Positions 1-10,192 of a stretch of DNA of 59,997 bases are shown in pieces (position 1 is the stretch's first letter; every line of letters begins with the position of its first letter). The translations under genes and the position numbers were made by a program. The DNA is from Ignavibacteriae bacterium HGW-Ignavibacteriae-4 (GTDB lineage: Bacteria; Bacteroidota; Ignavibacteria; Kapaibacteriales; UBA2268). The notes beneath the pieces were generated by a model. That model worked only from the letters and a program-made list of their open reading frames with translations, had not been told where the DNA came from and searched no databases. Where the stretch lies: assembly GCA_002839765.1 (NCBI GenBank), contig PGYR01000022.1:1-59997 (forward strand). The letters run 5' to 3'.

Positions 1-1192
1 TAGGCAATTTCTCACCTCTCGTATGTGCTTGAGCAAGTGCTACGTGCGACAAGAATTGATTAGCGAATGACATATCCATAACTTCTGAAGGATGACCCTC
101 AGCAGCAGCTAAGTTGATCAATCTACCTTGAGCTAGTAAATATAATCTATTGCCATTTGCCAAAGTATATTCTTCACAGTTGTCACGGATTGTACGTTTT
201 GAAACTGCGATTGATTCTAATTCTGGAATGTTGATTTCACTATCATAGTGACCTGTATTACAGATTATAGCTCCGTCACGCATTGACTCAAAGTGATTTT
301 TTCTTATGATGTCTTTAACACCAGTTGTAGTACAGAATATATCACCAATTTTAGCAGCTTCGTCCATAGTTAGTACTTCGTGTCCGTTTAGAACACCTTT
401 CATAGCAGCAGTTGGCTTAACTTCTGTAATTATTACATTAGAACCCATGCCTTTAGCACGAAGTGAAACACCCGAACCGCAGTGACCATGACCAGCTACT
501 ACGAAGTTTTTACCAGCTAATAATACAGAAGTAGCACGGATAATACCGTCCAAAGTAGATTGACCTGTACCATATACATTGTCAAAATCCCACTTAGTTT
601 CTGCATCGTTTACCGCATAAACTGGGTAGTATAACTCACCTGCTTTCTCACGAGAGCGAAGTCTATGGATACCAGTTGTAGTTTCTTCAGTACCACCTAC
701 TACGTGATTTTGAGCCATTTCTTTATATTTTTCGTGCATAGTATTTATCAAATCACAACCATCATCTAATGTTAGATGCGGCTTAGGGTCGATAGTTCTC
801 TCAATACACCAGTAAAAATCAGGACCGTTATCATGCCATGCGAAAATACCAATTCCTTCTTCTGCAAGTGCTGCAGCAACTGCGTCGTTAGTTGATAGTG
901 GGTTACAACCCGACCACCAAACTTCTGCACCAGCTTCTTTCAAAGTTCTGATAAGAATACCAGTTTCTTTTGTAACATGCAGGCATCCTGCTATTACGTA
1001 TCCTTCTAAAGGCTTAGTTTTAGAATATTCTTCTCTTAGCTTTCTCATAACGGGCATACGTGATTCTGCCCAATCCATTAATAATCTTCCTTTTGCAGCT
1101 AAAGTAATATCACGAACGCAATATTTACCTGGAACTTCTGATAGTTGTCCTTTTTCAGCTTTTGCTGGTATATTTTCTGTCATTGTTGCCAT
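1..1192 (-). CDS. ahcY: Adenosylhomocysteinase, C-terminus cut by window edge
   Basis: Cytosolic NAD-dependent enzyme that splits S-adenosylhomocysteine into adenosine and homocysteine, completing the activated-methyl cycle. About 397 residues are visible, reading leftward from the ATG at 1192 (a second in-frame Met lies at 1183). The frame stays open to base 1, so the C-terminal tail is outside the window. Diagnostic blocks are GCLHVTKETG, the substrate block TTTGIHRL, and the NAD fold VAGHGHCGSGVS followed by the acidic strand end VIITEV. The glycine loop reads GHGHCGSG rather than the common GYGDVGKG or GYGWCGRG, which is a mild oddity. The gene is divergent from the large secreted protein at 1447 across a 254-bp AT-rich spacer. 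Family identity is certain. Confidence 0.96.
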   Translation of the reverse strand, partial: MATMTENIPAKAEKGQLSEVPGKYCVRDITLAAKGRLLMDWAESRMPVMRKLREEYSKTKPLEGYVIAGCLHVTKETGILIRTLKEAGAEVWWSGCNPLSTNDAVAAALAEEGIGIFAWHDNGPDFYWCIERTIDPKPHLTLDDGCDLINTMHEKYKEMAQNHVVGGTEETTTGIHRLRSREKAGELYYPVYAVNDAETKWDFDNVYGTGQSTLDGIIRATSVLLAGKNFVVAGHGHCGSGVSLRAKGMGSNVIITEVKPTAAMKGVLNGHEVLTMDEAAKIGDIFCTTTGVKDIIRKNHFESMRDGAIICNTGHYDSEINIPELESIAVSKRTIRDNCEEYTLANGNRLYLLAQGRLINLAAAEGHPSEVMDMSFANQFLSHVALAQAHTRGEKLP

Positions 1193-1446
1193 TTAATAAG
1201 CACCTAATTTATTTAAAACAATTATTTACATTTATCAAGTTTCAAATATACGGATATAAATATAATTTATTAGAATGGGTTGCAAATTATAAGACTTATC
1301 AGCTAATAAAAGATAGTATTAGTTAAAAAAAAATATTATATTGAGTCCTTGTAAAAAAAGTTTATGAAAAAAAGTAACAAATCGAATGTTCATCTGTTTG
1401 TTAGTTAAATAAGAAAACAAAATTCAATATTATAATAGGATAAATT

Positions 1447-4400
1447 ATGAAGCGTATATTACTACATCTTATCTACCCGCTGATAGCAATACTGCTATTG
1501 AGTACAGTAGATACACAAGCTCAAAGCTATGAGCAAATGAAGCAAAAGTTTAGACATGCCATGACTCAAGATAGAAATTCTAGCGGGCGTGAATTTTATG
1601 TTGGTTTTCCTTACAATGATAGCAAAAACCAACCAGGTCAAAACCTAGCGATCTATATCACTTCCAGTGTTGATACGAAAGCAACAATATTTAATGCTGC
1701 TTTAGGTATTAATGAGACAAAGAATGTACCAGCTCACGAAATAGTGGAGTTCTCCTCCGTGAAAGGTGGTATTGGCTGGGACGTTGAAGTCTATGACGTA
1801 GAGAAGAAAGTGGATGCGGGTCTTAGAATAACTTCACCTGATCCAATTTCAGTTTATTGTATGAATTCAAAATATGTAACTTCTGAAGGTTATTTGGCTA
1901 TCCCTACTAATTATTGGGGTACTGACTATATTCATAATAGCTTCTTTGATTTTGATGAATATTTAGAATGGGCTGGTGGATTCATGGTTCTTGCTAAAGA
2001 AGCAGCAACAACTGTTACCATACGTATTCGCGATGGTGCTAATAAAGTAGCTGGTTTTGGTACTACTGTAAAAGGTAAAAAACACGGTGACGTTGTACAG
2101 GTTGTATTGAACGAAGGTGAAGTATATATGGTGCAAGGTACTGGTACTACAAGAGGTATATTTGACCTAAGTGGTACATTAATAAATTCTGATAAACCAA
2201 TTGGTTTAATTTCTTACCACAATAGATGTATGATTCCCGCAACCATAGTAAATAATGGTCGTGACCATTTAATTGAGATGCCTCCTCCTGTATCGGCTTG
2301 GGGTACTGAGTATGCGACAGTAGAGTATGATAGAAAATCTGACAAAGGTGACTATTTCAGGGTTGTAGCTGGTGCAGACAATGTAACATTTAATATTAAT
2401 TGGTACGAAAAAGCCGGTGGTGGTAATAATAAAAAGATTAGTAGTTTAGGCCCTATCAAGCTAACTCAAAAAGGAGATTGGTTTGAATATAATGGCTCAG
2501 GTGCTACAGCACCCCACACTCTAGAATCAATAAGGGGTGTTTCAAGATTCAAAGCCGATGGACCTATCCAAGTAATGCAATACTCATATTCTGCTAACTA
2601 TGATGGCGCAGCTGCTTATGATCCGTTTATGATATTAGTAACTGCAGTAGAGCAATACACGAAAGAAACAACTTTCCAAACTCCTGCTAACTATGGTAAT
2701 AATGAGTATCGCGAGAACTTTTTTAATATAATAGCAATTGGTGATACTACTGACCCAATACGTCACCAAGCATTAATGAATTCAATTACAATTGATGATG
2801 AAAGAGTAGTTGATATACAGCCTGCTTTTTCTGGTGCTCGAATACCAGGTACAAACTTGTATTGGGCATTTATTAATTCACTTAAACAAGGTACACATAA
2901 GCTAAAAGGTGATACACCTTTTGGTGGATATATTTATGGCTTCGCAAACTTCGATTCTTATGGATGGCCAGCAGCTACTGCTTTTGGTAATCTAAGCGAG
3001 ATCGATACTTTGCCTCCTATCGTAACTTTCCCTCCGGGTTGTTTCGAATGGTTAGTTAAAAATGTTGATGATCCTGCTAACAAGAGAAATGGTAAAGAAG
3101 GCGACAACCCTCGTCAGATAGACGTTGGAGTAAGTGTTCTACCTACATTACAAGCGGGAAGTTTCAACTTTGATGAACCCGTAGCTGTTGATAAAAATGG
3201 TAAAGAGATTAAATGGAATAGTTTTAATCCAAATTATGAGTTCTACTACAAAGTTAAAGTTACAAACCCTTATGAAAATGCACAAGCTAATCTGAGAGTA
3301 ATAGATGACGTAGGAAACTATACTGATACTACTATAATTTATAAAGTAGATAAAATTACTTCTGACCCTGACCCTATCGTGTTTGGTAGAGTAAGAGTGA
3401 AAACAGCAAAAACTCTAGATGTGAAGATACAGAGTCAGTCACCAGCTGAAATTTCTATTTCAGCTATAAAATTAAGACAAAACAAAACATATAAAATACT
3501 TACGGACCTTAGTTTTGTACCGTTTACTTTAGCTCCTATGGGTGATACTACTATCACTGTAGAGTATAAACCAATAAAAGAATATGTAGATTTGAGTACT
3601 AATCCCGATTTACAATTCGATTTCGATACTCTAGTAGTTACTACTGGTTGTCTTGAATGGGAATATGCTATTAATGGAAAAGGTGTTCAACCTAAAATTA
3701 TAGTTGAAGACTACTTTGCGGAGACAGCTAAAATAGGTGAGAAAACTACTTCTAAAACAACTGCCCAAGATGGTATATTTATCACTAATAGAGGTACTGC
3801 ACCTCTAGAAGTATATGGTTTGAAATTTGTAAAAGCTCCATTCAGTGTACTTAAAGGTGCTCCTGATGCAAATAATGAAATTATTTTCACTGCTCCAATT
3901 ATAGTTCCTGTTGGAGGAGCTGCGACTCAAGTTAAATTTACATATAAGACTAATCCTAATCATCAAATTACTTTTGAACCAACATCAACAGTAAATGCTG
4001 ATAATTCTATTGATGTAACTTTCCTTAGTAATGCTGGAGAAGATGTAACTAATGATAGTATCTCTAGATGGTACGGTTATGCTACATCATCAGGACCAGT
4101 TGTATTAGGTGCAAGTTACCCTGATACTAGAGTAGGTGGGGTTTCTGGTGTTCAATATGCAACGGTTAAAAATCTATTACCTCCAGGTGAAACTGATCCT
4201 ACTAAAGGTACTCCTGTTGATGTGAAGACTAGTACAATCAAAATAGAATCAGCTGATGGGACTTACGAGTTACACCCTACATTAAAAATACAAGGGTTGA
4301 ATACAGCAGGTGACGTAGTCTCTGCTAATTTGAGTAATACAACTTCTACAAAACTTTATCCGGAGTTAACTCCAGATAATGACAAGATTACTCTTATCAA

Positions 4401-6102
4401 AATTCCAGTATTATTCACACCAACAGCTAGAGGTACTCAGACTAATAACGTAATTGTAGAGTTTGTAGATAATAATTTTCCACCTCAACCTGGTGCATTG
4501 AAAGGAAATGGATTTATTCCAGAGGTATCAGTAACTAATAAAACATTTGCAGATGTACTAATCAATTCTGGTGTTTCCTCTGAAAAAGGTATTATAGTAA
4601 TTGAGAACACATCTCAACCCAAAAACAATGAATATAGTGATTTATTAATTCGCTCTATTGAGGTAGATGCTACATCACCTAATAGTGCTCAGTTTACAAA
4701 TTTCACTTTAGCATCAACTGGTCAAACTATAGATCAAGTAAAAGATGTGAAATTGCTTATAGGTGAAAATCTAACTGTCAATTTTGATATGACTTCAGAC
4801 GGCGGAGCAGTAGGTCCACAATACGCAAGATTAAAAGTACTAACGGATGCTGGTCCAGCAAACACTGACAGAACTGATCCAACTGCTGATAACAAATACG
4901 ATGTTATATTTGATGGTAACTATACTGACGTAGATTTGAATGCAACTGCCAAAGAAGACGGTGGATACATACAAACTAGATTTTTCAGTGAAGGTGTATC
5001 AGCAAGTAATGTTCCTTTTGGTGAAGTTTCATTATGTGAATCTCCAATATTAGAAACTACTATAACTAATTCTGCTAGTGGCGATTCTGCTATAGTTGAA
5101 GTAATAAGTGACATAGTTCCTGACATATCTACTAGCCCAGCAGATGATGTTTTTGAGTTCAATAAATATCTTGGTGTCGTAGTAGATAAAAATGCTGGAA
5201 CTGCTCAAGTAGAAGTTAAATTTAAATATGGTACACCAGTTGGAACTTATAGTGCAATTTATAATGCCGTATTTGAGTCTGGTAAAAAGGCAAGTTTCAG
5301 AGTAACTGGTACTTTAACTAGCGATGTCTTCAAATTTGATTTGGAAGATTATAACCTAACACCGGGTGACGTATTTGGTATGAATGTAATAATGAGACCT
5401 GAACCAGGTAGCTCATTCCAAAATGCACAAATCGAGAATATGATTGTTAGTATAAGATACAAGGCAGAATGGTTAGCTTACCAGAATGATGCTACAACTG
5501 GCATTATACCAGGCTGGAGAATCGATAAGTTAGACGAAAAGCCAGTACTAGTTGGTGGTGAAACGTATAACGTAATTCGATTTAGTTTGTCTGGGAATGG
5601 CTCAGTAATACCGAACGGACCTGGTGGAATATTATTTACACCTAAGTTTATGTATTTACTACACGAAGTGCCAATTGAAGACAAAGGTAAATCTGAAATC
5701 AAACCAGTTATCCATGAAGTTTCTTATGGCAGATTAATCGGTAATGCTGATGATTGTATAGACGCTATACTAGACACAGGTTCAATTAAATCAGAATTCT
5801 GTGTTCAGATTTATAGATCTCTTGATCAGATACTAATACCTGATAAACAAATAGCACCAGTTAGTCCTAACCCTGTGAATGGTATTATGAACCTAGAATA
5901 CACAGTAAGTTCAGAATCTAATGTAACGCTAGAATTAACTAACTTAGATGGTGTAGTAGTAAAACAACTAGCAAATACTAGAATGGCGGCAGGTCAATAT
6001 GATGCAACAGCTGATGTATCTGACTTACCTTCAGGAACATATTTCTTAACATTCAAGTATCTAGGCGTTAACGAATCTCAAAAAATAATTATTGCAAAAT
6101 AA
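1447..6102 (+). CDS. Giant secreted multidomain protein with T9SS sorting domain
   Basis: A 1551-residue exported surface or extracellular protein. A Sec signal peptide (residues about 1-25, ending TQAQS) is followed by a region with GREFYVGFPYND near residue 48 that resembles the N-terminal domain of IgGFc-binding-type proteins. From about residue 640 come several Ig-like blocks of the choice-of-anchor-D/ASH type (for example PIVFGRVRVKTAKTLDVKIQ). Near residues 1295-1420 there is a cohesin-like beta domain. The C-terminus (about 1470-1551; APVSPNPVNG...SGTYFL...KIIIAK) is a type A T9SS sorting domain, so the protein should cross the outer membrane by T9SS and be anchored or released. AGGA lies 7 nt before the ATG. 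The gene stands alone and ends at a strong terminator. An adhesive or structural role is inference; no catalytic motif was seen. Confidence 0.85.
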   Translation: MKRILLHLIYPLIAILLLSTVDTQAQSYEQMKQKFRHAMTQDRNSSGREFYVGFPYNDSKNQPGQNLAIYITSSVDTKATIFNAALGINETKNVPAHEIVEFSSVKGGIGWDVEVYDVEKKVDAGLRITSPDPISVYCMNSKYVTSEGYLAIPTNYWGTDYIHNSFFDFDEYLEWAGGFMVLAKEAATTVTIRIRDGANKVAGFGTTVKGKKHGDVVQVVLNEGEVYMVQGTGTTRGIFDLSGTLINSDKPIGLISYHNRCMIPATIVNNGRDHLIEMPPPVSAWGTEYATVEYDRKSDKGDYFRVVAGADNVTFNINWYEKAGGGNNKKISSLGPIKLTQKGDWFEYNGSGATAPHTLESIRGVSRFKADGPIQVMQYSYSANYDGAAAYDPFMILVTAVEQYTKETTFQTPANYGNNEYRENFFNIIAIGDTTDPIRHQALMNSITIDDERVVDIQPAFSGARIPGTNLYWAFINSLKQGTHKLKGDTPFGGYIYGFANFDSYGWPAATAFGNLSEIDTLPPIVTFPPGCFEWLVKNVDDPANKRNGKEGDNPRQIDVGVSVLPTLQAGSFNFDEPVAVDKNGKEIKWNSFNPNYEFYYKVKVTNPYENAQANLRVIDDVGNYTDTTIIYKVDKITSDPDPIVFGRVRVKTAKTLDVKIQSQSPAEISISAIKLRQNKTYKILTDLSFVPFTLAPMGDTTITVEYKPIKEYVDLSTNPDLQFDFDTLVVTTGCLEWEYAINGKGVQPKIIVEDYFAETAKIGEKTTSKTTAQDGIFITNRGTAPLEVYGLKFVKAPFSVLKGAPDANNEIIFTAPIIVPVGGAATQVKFTYKTNPNHQITFEPTSTVNADNSIDVTFLSNAGEDVTNDSISRWYGYATSSGPVVLGASYPDTRVGGVSGVQYATVKNLLPPGETDPTKGTPVDVKTSTIKIESADGTYELHPTLKIQGLNTAGDVVSANLSNTTSTKLYPELTPDNDKITLIKIPVLFTPTARGTQTNNVIVEFVDNNFPPQPGALKGNGFIPEVSVTNKTFADVLINSGVSSEKGIIVIENTSQPKNNEYSDLLIRSIEVDATSPNSAQFTNFTLASTGQTIDQVKDVKLLIGENLTVNFDMTSDGGAVGPQYARLKVLTDAGPANTDRTDPTADNKYDVIFDGNYTDVDLNATAKEDGGYIQTRFFSEGVSASNVPFGEVSLCESPILETTITNSASGDSAIVEVISDIVPDISTSPADDVFEFNKYLGVVVDKNAGTAQVEVKFKYGTPVGTYSAIYNAVFESGKKASFRVTGTLTSDVFKFDLEDYNLTPGDVFGMNVIMRPEPGSSFQNAQIENMIVSIRYKAEWLAYQNDATTGIIPGWRIDKLDEKPVLVGGETYNVIRFSLSGNGSVIPNGPGGILFTPKFMYLLHEVPIEDKGKSEIKPVIHEVSYGRLIGNADDCIDAILDTGSIKSEFCVQIYRSLDQILIPDKQIAPVSPNPVNGIMNLEYTVSSESNVTLELTNLDGVVVKQLANTRMAAGQYDATADVSDLPSGTYFLTFKYLGVNESQKIIIAK

Positions 6103-6125
6103 TTTATTCAGAGAAGTATTTTTCA

Positions 6126-6161
6126 AAAGGGCAGTGTCGAATAGACATTGCCCTTTTTTTT
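6126..6161 (+). terminator. Intrinsic terminator after the giant T9SS protein
   Basis: A 13-bp stem (AAAGGGCAGTGTC paired with GACATTGCCCTTT, one G-U pair) with a GAATA loop is followed by a run of T to 6161. It lies 23 bp after the stop at 6102. Confidence 0.9.
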
Positions 6162-6397
6162 GTCTTTAAAACAGTTCGATATTTTTATCAGAATGAAGTT
6201 AGTATTTGTTGTTGAGTATCACTGAAGTAAAGTATCCAGGACAATAATAGTATATTATGAAATCCATATTTGGTTTGTATAAGAGTAGTTAAATAATCTA
6301 ATAACACTAATCCTCCAAGTCATAGGTGTTGGATAGAAAAAGAGCTTACGCTAATTCTAACTTTCTATTATTCCTAACTATATTCCTATTAATTCGT

Positions 6398-6405
6398 TAA
6401 ATTTG
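6398..6405 (+). promoter_or_regulatory. TAnnTTTG -7 promoter element upstream of leuS
   Basis: TAAATTTG matches the Bacteroidota primary-sigma -7 consensus TAnnTTTG, 33 bp before the leuS ATG. No clear TTG -33 element was found at normal spacing. The rest of the 6162-6397 stretch is AT-rich and holds no gene or RNA that I can recognise. Confidence 0.5.
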
Positions 6406-6438
6406 TGGTTATATGAATTATAAATTACTAGAAAAAGA

Positions 6439-8985
6439 ATGAATTACGATTTTAGCAAAATAGAGCCGAAATGGCAAGCGAAATGGGTTAAAGATAATGT
6501 TTACACAGTAAGTGATGACACTAGCAAACCGAAGTACTATGTCCTTGATATGTTTCCATACCCTAGTGGTGCTGGACTGCATATTGGGCATCCGGAAGGC
6601 TACACAGCTACTGATATAATCGGTAGATATAAAACTATGAATGGCTTCAATGTTCTACACCCTATGGGATTCGATGCTTTTGGTTTACCTACCGAAAGAT
6701 ATAGTATGCAAACAGGTGTTCACCCTGCAGTCGCAACTGAGAAAAATGTAATTACATTCAAGCGACAGTTAAATCTATTAGGATTTGCTTATGATTGGTC
6801 TAGAGAGATAAACACGACTGACCCGAGCTACTACAAGTGGACTCAGTGGATGTTTTTGATTATGTATAACTCATGGTATGACCAAGCTGAGCAGATAGCT
6901 AAGGATATAAGCGAATTAGAAATTCCTGCTGAGATAACTGATGAAAAAGCGAAACAAGAATACATAGATAGCAAGCGATTGGCTTATATTTCTATGCAAC
7001 CTGTGAATTGGTGCGAGGAATTGGGAACAGTTTTGGCAAACGAAGAAGTTGAAGAATGGCGTGGCAAAGGATACGAAGTAGAACGCAAACCAATGCGTCA
7101 GTGGATGCTAAGGATTACCGAGTATGCCGAGAGACTATTAACTGATTTGGATTCGGTGGATTGGCCTAGCTCTACTATGGAAATGCAGAAGCATTGGATA
7201 GGTAAGAGCAAAGGCGCAGAAGTTGATTTTGCACTAGTTGGAATCGAAGACAAGATCAGGATTTACACGACTAGACCCGATACTTTATTCGGTGCAACTT
7301 ATATGGTAATAGCTCCTGAGCACCCATTAGTTGATAAAATAACAACAGTTGACCAAAGAGAGAAAGTTGATACATTTATCAAAGATACATCACTAAAAAC
7401 AGACTTAGAAAGAACAGAATTAAACAAAGATAAGAAGGGTGTTTTCACTGGTTCTTATGCTATCAATCCTGTAAACGGAAAAGAAATTCCTGTACTTATT
7501 TCAGACTATGTGCTGATGGGCTATGGTACTGGTGCTATCATGGCAGTACCCGGTCACGATGAGCGAGACAATGAATTTGCACTTAAATACAACATGGAAA
7601 TAGTCCAAGTTGTGAAGTCAGAAAAAGGTGAACATAATCCTGAAGATGGTGCATTGACTGATGAAGGAATCTCTATTAATTCAGCTAATGAAAGTATCTC
7701 GCTTGATGGTCTGAAAACAACAGATGCAAAAGTTAAGATGATAGAATGGTTAGAAAGTAATGGTTTAGGTGAAGGGAAAATTCAGTTCAGATTGAGAGAT
7801 TGGCTGTTCTCGCGCCAGAGATATTGGGGCGAACCAATACCAATTATCCTATTCGAAGATGGTAGTAAGCGCGCTATGAACTTGGACGAATTACCATTAG
7901 AATTGCCAGTTGTACAAGAATACAAACCAGCTGGAACAGGGGAATCACCTTTGGCGACAGTTGAATCATGGGTAAACTATGATGACCCTGTAACTGGCAA
8001 AAGAGGTAAAATCGAGACTAATACTATGCCGCAATGGTCGGGTTCATGTTGGTACTACTTACGATTTACAGACCCAAATAATGACGAAGTTTTCGCTGAT
8101 AAAGCGAAGCAAGAATATTGGATGGGTGACGAAGGTGTTGACCTATACGTAGGTGGGGCAGAGCACGCTGTATTGCACTTGCTATATGCTAGATTTTGGC
8201 ATAAGGTGTTATATGACTATGGTTATGTGACTAGCAAAGAGCCATTTAAAAAGCTATTCCACCAAGGGCTGATAATGGGAACTGATGGTCGTAAAATGTC
8301 CAAATCATTAGGTAACGTAGTAAACCCAGACGATGTAGTTAAAGATTACGGAGCAGATTCATTACGTATGTTCGAGATGTTCTTGGGTCCATTGGAACAA
8401 GCAAAACCATGGTCAGAGACAGGAATTGACGGTGTATTTAGATTCCTGAATAGACTATGGCGACTAGTTGTTTCAGAAGAAGGTGGCTTGAGCGATAAAG
8501 TACAAGACACAGTACCTAACGAAGATTTGGATTATGTACTAAATGAAACAATCAAGAAAGTCGGTGAAGATATAGAGAGTCTGAAATTCAATACAGCAAT
8601 ATCACAGATGATGATTTTGGTCAATGAATTTTACAAAAATGAGATTGTACCAAAGGCTGCAATTACTGATTTCATTAAAGTTTTATCTCCATTTGCTCCG
8701 CACATAGCAGAAGAGCTGTGGGAAGTATTAGGGAATAAAACGACTATAGTACACGCTGAGTGGCCTACTTACGACGAATCAAAAATGCAGAAATCTTCTG
8801 TAGAAATGGTTGTACAGGTATTGAGCAAAATCAGGGCTAAGATTGTAGTGCCAACAGGATTGAGTCAAGACGAAGTATTGGAATTAGCAAAACAAGATGC
8901 TAATGTCCAGAAGTATCTAGAAGGTACACAAATAAGAAAAATTATATTTATACAAGATAAATTGATTAATTTGATTGCAAACTAA
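6439..8985 (+). CDS. leuS: Leucyl-tRNA synthetase
   Basis: Class I aminoacyl-tRNA synthetase that charges tRNA-Leu in the cytosol. At 848 residues it has normal bacterial length. The HIGH signature is at about residues 46-56 (SGAGLHIGHPEGY). The CP1 editing domain spans roughly 220-420, including TTRPDTLFGATY and GTGAIMAVPGHDERD. KMSKS appears as DGRKMSKS at about 617-624, followed by the anticodon-binding helical domain. The gene is preceded by an A-rich Shine-Dalgarno region (AAAAAGA) and a -7 element at 6398. It stands apart from rlmN by 127 bp. Nothing unusual was seen. Confidence 0.98.
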   Translation: MNYDFSKIEPKWQAKWVKDNVYTVSDDTSKPKYYVLDMFPYPSGAGLHIGHPEGYTATDIIGRYKTMNGFNVLHPMGFDAFGLPTERYSMQTGVHPAVATEKNVITFKRQLNLLGFAYDWSREINTTDPSYYKWTQWMFLIMYNSWYDQAEQIAKDISELEIPAEITDEKAKQEYIDSKRLAYISMQPVNWCEELGTVLANEEVEEWRGKGYEVERKPMRQWMLRITEYAERLLTDLDSVDWPSSTMEMQKHWIGKSKGAEVDFALVGIEDKIRIYTTRPDTLFGATYMVIAPEHPLVDKITTVDQREKVDTFIKDTSLKTDLERTELNKDKKGVFTGSYAINPVNGKEIPVLISDYVLMGYGTGAIMAVPGHDERDNEFALKYNMEIVQVVKSEKGEHNPEDGALTDEGISINSANESISLDGLKTTDAKVKMIEWLESNGLGEGKIQFRLRDWLFSRQRYWGEPIPIILFEDGSKRAMNLDELPLELPVVQEYKPAGTGESPLATVESWVNYDDPVTGKRGKIETNTMPQWSGSCWYYLRFTDPNNDEVFADKAKQEYWMGDEGVDLYVGGAEHAVLHLLYARFWHKVLYDYGYVTSKEPFKKLFHQGLIMGTDGRKMSKSLGNVVNPDDVVKDYGADSLRMFEMFLGPLEQAKPWSETGIDGVFRFLNRLWRLVVSEEGGLSDKVQDTVPNEDLDYVLNETIKKVGEDIESLKFNTAISQMMILVNEFYKNEIVPKAAITDFIKVLSPFAPHIAEELWEVLGNKTTIVHAEWPTYDESKMQKSSVEMVVQVLSKIRAKIVVPTGLSQDEVLELAKQDANVQKYLEGTQIRKIIFIQDKLINLIAN

Positions 8986-9112
8986 TCGATTAAATAAATT
9001 GCAAATTTTTGCTGATTGTTGGACCTTAGGATTCAATAATAATAATGAGAAATAACAATTATTTTGTTACAAAACAGTAACTGAACTGTTATTCCCATAT
9101 AAAGAGAAACAA

Positions 9113-10192
9113 ATGAATTTAAGAAATTTCGATTACGACGAATTAGTCCAATTATTCAACAATAATGATTTGCCTGCTTACCGAGCAGAGCAATTATTCA
9201 CAGCGCTTTATTCGAACAAAGTAGATAGCTTAGACAAAATCACGACTTTCCCAAAAGAGCTGAGAGCCGATTTGATGGCACATCATACGATCAAGTCTTT
9301 CAAAGCTATGAAAAAACAAGTATCGGTTGATGGTTCTATAAAATACCTCTTCACTATGGAAGATGGAAAGAGTATAGAAGCAGTTTTTATGCCTTGGTAT
9401 GACGATGCTGAGAAGACTAATATACGTAATACACTATGTATTTCGAGTCAAGTTGGGTGTAGTTTGGATTGCAAGTTTTGTGCAACTGGGACTATGGATT
9501 TGGAGCGTAACTTAGAAACTCATGAGATAATTTCTCAGATATTAGATATAGAACATGATTTGAATACCAAAATCACCAATGTGGTATTTATGGGAATGGG
9601 CGAGCCATTACTAAACTACAAAAATGTTGCAAGAGCGGTGAACATACTAACTCATCCACTTACGGATCTGATGTCGAGAAGAAAGATAACGGTCTCTACT
9701 TCTGGAGTAGTACCGAGTATCAAGAAAATGGCAAATCTGAGCAGACCTCCGAAACTGGCTATCTCTCTTCATGGCACTACTAATGGTTTCCGTGATAAGA
9801 TAATGCCAATCAATCTAAAAGCTGATATAACTGTTCTTATGAATGCCGTCGAAGATTATTACAGAAAAACTAAGCTGAATATAACTTACGAATATATCCC
9901 ATTCGATGGAATGAACGACACAATAGAAGATGCAAAAAGATTAGCTAAGATTTGTAAACGTGTTCCATCTAGGATAAATCTGATTCCATTCAATGATATA
10001 TCTTTCACTGAACCGACTGGAATAGCAGAAACTCTAAAACCATCGAGCAGTGAGAGAATAATCGAATTTGCGAACGAAATTCGTAAATTTGGAGGTATAG
10101 TCACTATAAGAGATACTTTCGGTAGTGATATAGATGCTGCTTGCGGTCAGCTTGCACTTTCCACGAGAAATTCAACGAGCGAAGAAGTTTGA
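9113..10192 (+). CDS. rlmN: Dual-specificity 23S rRNA/tRNA adenine C2-methyltransferase RlmN
   Basis: Radical-SAM methyltransferase that puts a methyl on C2 of A2503 in 23S rRNA and, in known homologs, A37 of some tRNAs. It is 359 residues long. The 4Fe-4S motif CxxxCxxC is in GCSLDCKFCATG (about residues 116-127). The GMGEPLLN block follows at about 161-168. The C-terminal methyl-carrying Cys lies in DIDAACGQLA (about 346). Its stop overlaps the likely TTG start of the next gene (TTGA), which implies translational coupling. Confidence 0.97.
   Translation: MNLRNFDYDELVQLFNNNDLPAYRAEQLFTALYSNKVDSLDKITTFPKELRADLMAHHTIKSFKAMKKQVSVDGSIKYLFTMEDGKSIEAVFMPWYDDAEKTNIRNTLCISSQVGCSLDCKFCATGTMDLERNLETHEIISQILDIEHDLNTKITNVVFMGMGEPLLNYKNVARAVNILTHPLTDLMSRRKITVSTSGVVPSIKKMANLSRPPKLAISLHGTTNGFRDKIMPINLKADITVLMNAVEDYYRKTKLNITYEYIPFDGMNDTIEDAKRLAKICKRVPSRINLIPFNDISFTEPTGIAETLKPSSSERIIEFANEIRKFGGIVTIRDTFGSDIDAACGQLALSTRNSTSEEV

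Noticed and set aside
1193-1446. SAH riboswitch upstream of ahcY
   Set aside because: No conserved pseudoknot-type core seen in the AT-rich spacer.
6162-6397. T-box or other leader riboswitch before leuS
   Set aside because: No T-box sequence, specifier stem or antiterminator was found; T-boxes are not expected in this group.
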